NCBI GenBank assembly: GCA_963977495.1
Contig: CAXBOT010000002.1
Location: forward strand, 186,001 to 250,000
Direction: 5' to 3'
Origin: UBA1672 sp963977495
Lineage (GTDB): Bacteria > Pseudomonadota > Alphaproteobacteria > Micavibrionales > Micavibrionaceae
DNA: 64,000 nucleotides
Translations under genes and position numbers: made by a program
The notes under the pieces: model-generated
What the model was told of the DNA's origin: nothing
Seen by the model: the letters and a program-made list of their open reading frames with translations, nothing else
Databases searched by the model: none
Shown: positions 63,097-64,000 of the stretch, in pieces
Numbering within the stretch: the first letter of the stretch is position 1
How the letters are laid out: the number at the start of each line of letters is the position of its first letter

Positions 63097-63792
63097 ATGA
63101 TGCAGGAAATTAAAGCGATCGTAACGGATATCGAAGGTACAACAAGTGCGTTGTCTTTTGTGAAAGACACGCTGTTCCCCTATGCCTATAACCATTTGCC
63201 GGACTATGTTTGGGATAATGAAAAAGAGATTGCCGATATTCTCGATGCTGTGCGTGAGGAAGAGCGCAACCAAGATTTAAACATTGAAGAGGTGATCGAG
63301 GTTTTGTTGCGCTATATTGATGAGGATCAAAAGGTGACGCCGCTGAAAACTCTGCAAGGTATGGTTTGGGAGGCTGGCTATCAATCAGGCGAGTTGGTGG
63401 GACATATTTATGATGATGCATTACACGCCTTAAAGCGGTGGAAAGATCAGCGCATCGATCTGTATGTGTATTCTTCCGGCTCTGTTCCGGCGCAAAAATT
63501 GTTGTTTTCCCATACGAAAGATGGCGATCTGACACCGTTATTCTCAGGTTATTATGATACGAATATCGGCGGTAAAAAATTGCCTGAAAGCTATGAGAAG
63601 ATCGCCGAAGATATTGGTTTCCCGACCAGCGAGATTTTGTTCCTGTCCGATTGTATCGATGAAATTTCCGCAGCATCAGCCGCGGGCATGAATGTGATCA
63701 TTCTTGATCGAGATTCTGGAATGTCCGATAAATATGGTCATCGCATCGTTCAGAATTTTGACGACATCCTACCCGAAGTGGTTAAAGCTTAG
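63097..63792 (+). CDS. mtnC: Acireductone synthase (enolase-phosphatase E1)
   Basis: HAD-family enzyme making acireductone. 231 residues. First motif VTDIEGTTS with DxE nucleophile/acid, YVYSSGSVPAQKLL and LFLSDCIDEISAA. Start MMQEIKAI. It follows mtnD by 3 bases; operon order is mtnB-mtnD-mtnC-mtnA. Confidence 0.95.
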   Translation: MMQEIKAIVTDIEGTTSALSFVKDTLFPYAYNHLPDYVWDNEKEIADILDAVREEERNQDLNIEEVIEVLLRYIDEDQKVTPLKTLQGMVWEAGYQSGELVGHIYDDALHALKRWKDQRIDLYVYSSGSVPAQKLLFSHTKDGDLTPLFSGYYDTNIGGKKLPESYEKIAEDIGFPTSEILFLSDCIDEISAASAAGMNVIILDRDSGMSDKYGHRIVQNFDDILPEVVKA

Positions 63793-63826
63793 AGGCAACA
63801 CTCCTTATCTAAATGACAGGTGTAAA

Positions 63827-64000
63827 ATGAAAATCAACAATGTGCATTATCGTTCGATAGAATTGAATGAAGATGGTTGGTCGGTGCGTATATTTGACCA
63901 GCGCAAATTACCATGGGCGCTTGTGCCTGTTCATTTGACGGAGATGGAGCAAGCCGCGCGTGCGATTGCCGAAATGTGGACACGCGGCGCGCCGTTATTG
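63827..64000 (+). CDS. mtnA: Methylthioribose-1-phosphate isomerase, N-terminal part
   Basis: 58 residues visible, cut by the window end. VHYRSIELNEDGWSVRIFDQ, then RKLPWALVPVHLTEMEQAA and EMWTRGAPLL match the MtnA N-terminus, ending at the RGAPLIG-type motif. AGG lies 7 bases before ATG. Fourth gene of the methionine-salvage operon; it isomerises the phosphorylated methylthioribose ahead of MtnB. Confidence 0.9.
   Translation, partial: MKINNVHYRSIELNEDGWSVRIFDQRKLPWALVPVHLTEMEQAARAIAEMWTRGAPLL

Overview
The window is one contiguous piece of an alphaproteobacterial chromosome, carrying mostly housekeeping genes. Evidence for the class: PleD next to rpmG; the pyrB-plsY-dprA-topA-rnr run; an Atp12-type F1 assembly chaperone; sdhCDAB; the lspA-DUF3035-M16-M16 block; DUF1489; and a bufferin operon with a Caulobacter sigma-F-like promoter. 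GC content looks moderate. The pseudopilin-like protein and general gene style recall Micavibrio-like lineages, but that is only an impression. I saw no tRNA, rRNA, CRISPR array, insertion sequence or prophage.

Layout. 1-11.7 kb: the 3' part of pleD, a lipoprotein, then a long leftward run pyrB-plsY-dprA-topA-rnr-rpmG (lacking the pyrC often found there), and a divergent prepilin peptidase / pilin-like pair. 11.8-22.4 kb: asd, a TerB-like protein, sdhCDA, two inverted genes (a hypothetical and a divergent isocitrate dehydrogenase) that separate sdhA from sdhB, small conserved genes, and nadC-nadA. 22.4-31.5 kb: rarA, a DMT transporter, crcB-rluC, an AsmA-like protein, an Atp12 chaperone, and a membrane spermidine-synthase-like protein. 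31.5-40.5 kb: a leftward block mutL, pentapeptide protein, pgi, two M16 peptidases, DUF3035 lipoprotein, lspA. 40.5-43.3 kb: a complete bufABCD operon with its own promoter and a strong terminator. 43.4-49.7 kb: ribF, an AEC transporter, a hairpin-rich non-coding stretch, an undescribed two-gene operon with an HExxH protein, and ileS. 49.9-58.7 kb: a coiled-coil membrane protein, a LapG-family protease carrying an MshEN-like domain, hldE, a Fur-box-controlled Cys-rich mini-protein, two FlgO-like lipoproteins, a DD-carboxypeptidase, a phasin with a PhaR-like operator, and a degenerate esterase. 58.7-64 kb: two tandem RimK-like ligases, a class II glutamine amidotransferase, and the methionine-salvage cluster mtnBDC(A).

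The most interesting items are: (1) the bufferin RiPP operon with a complete regulatory frame; (2) the single-chain MshEN-TM-LapG protease, which could join cyclic-di-GMP sensing and periplasmic proteolysis in one protein; (3) the Fur-box gene for a 70-residue winged-helix-like Cys cluster protein; (4) perfect TTGTGCAnTGCACAA palindromes at the phasin promoter and again upstream of a hairpin-rich putative small RNA and the HExxH operon; (5) an isocitrate dehydrogenase with an NAD-type cofactor loop lodged inside the sdh locus; and (6) the tandem RimK pair beside a glutamine amidotransferase. All functional calls come from reading motifs by eye; no database search was run.
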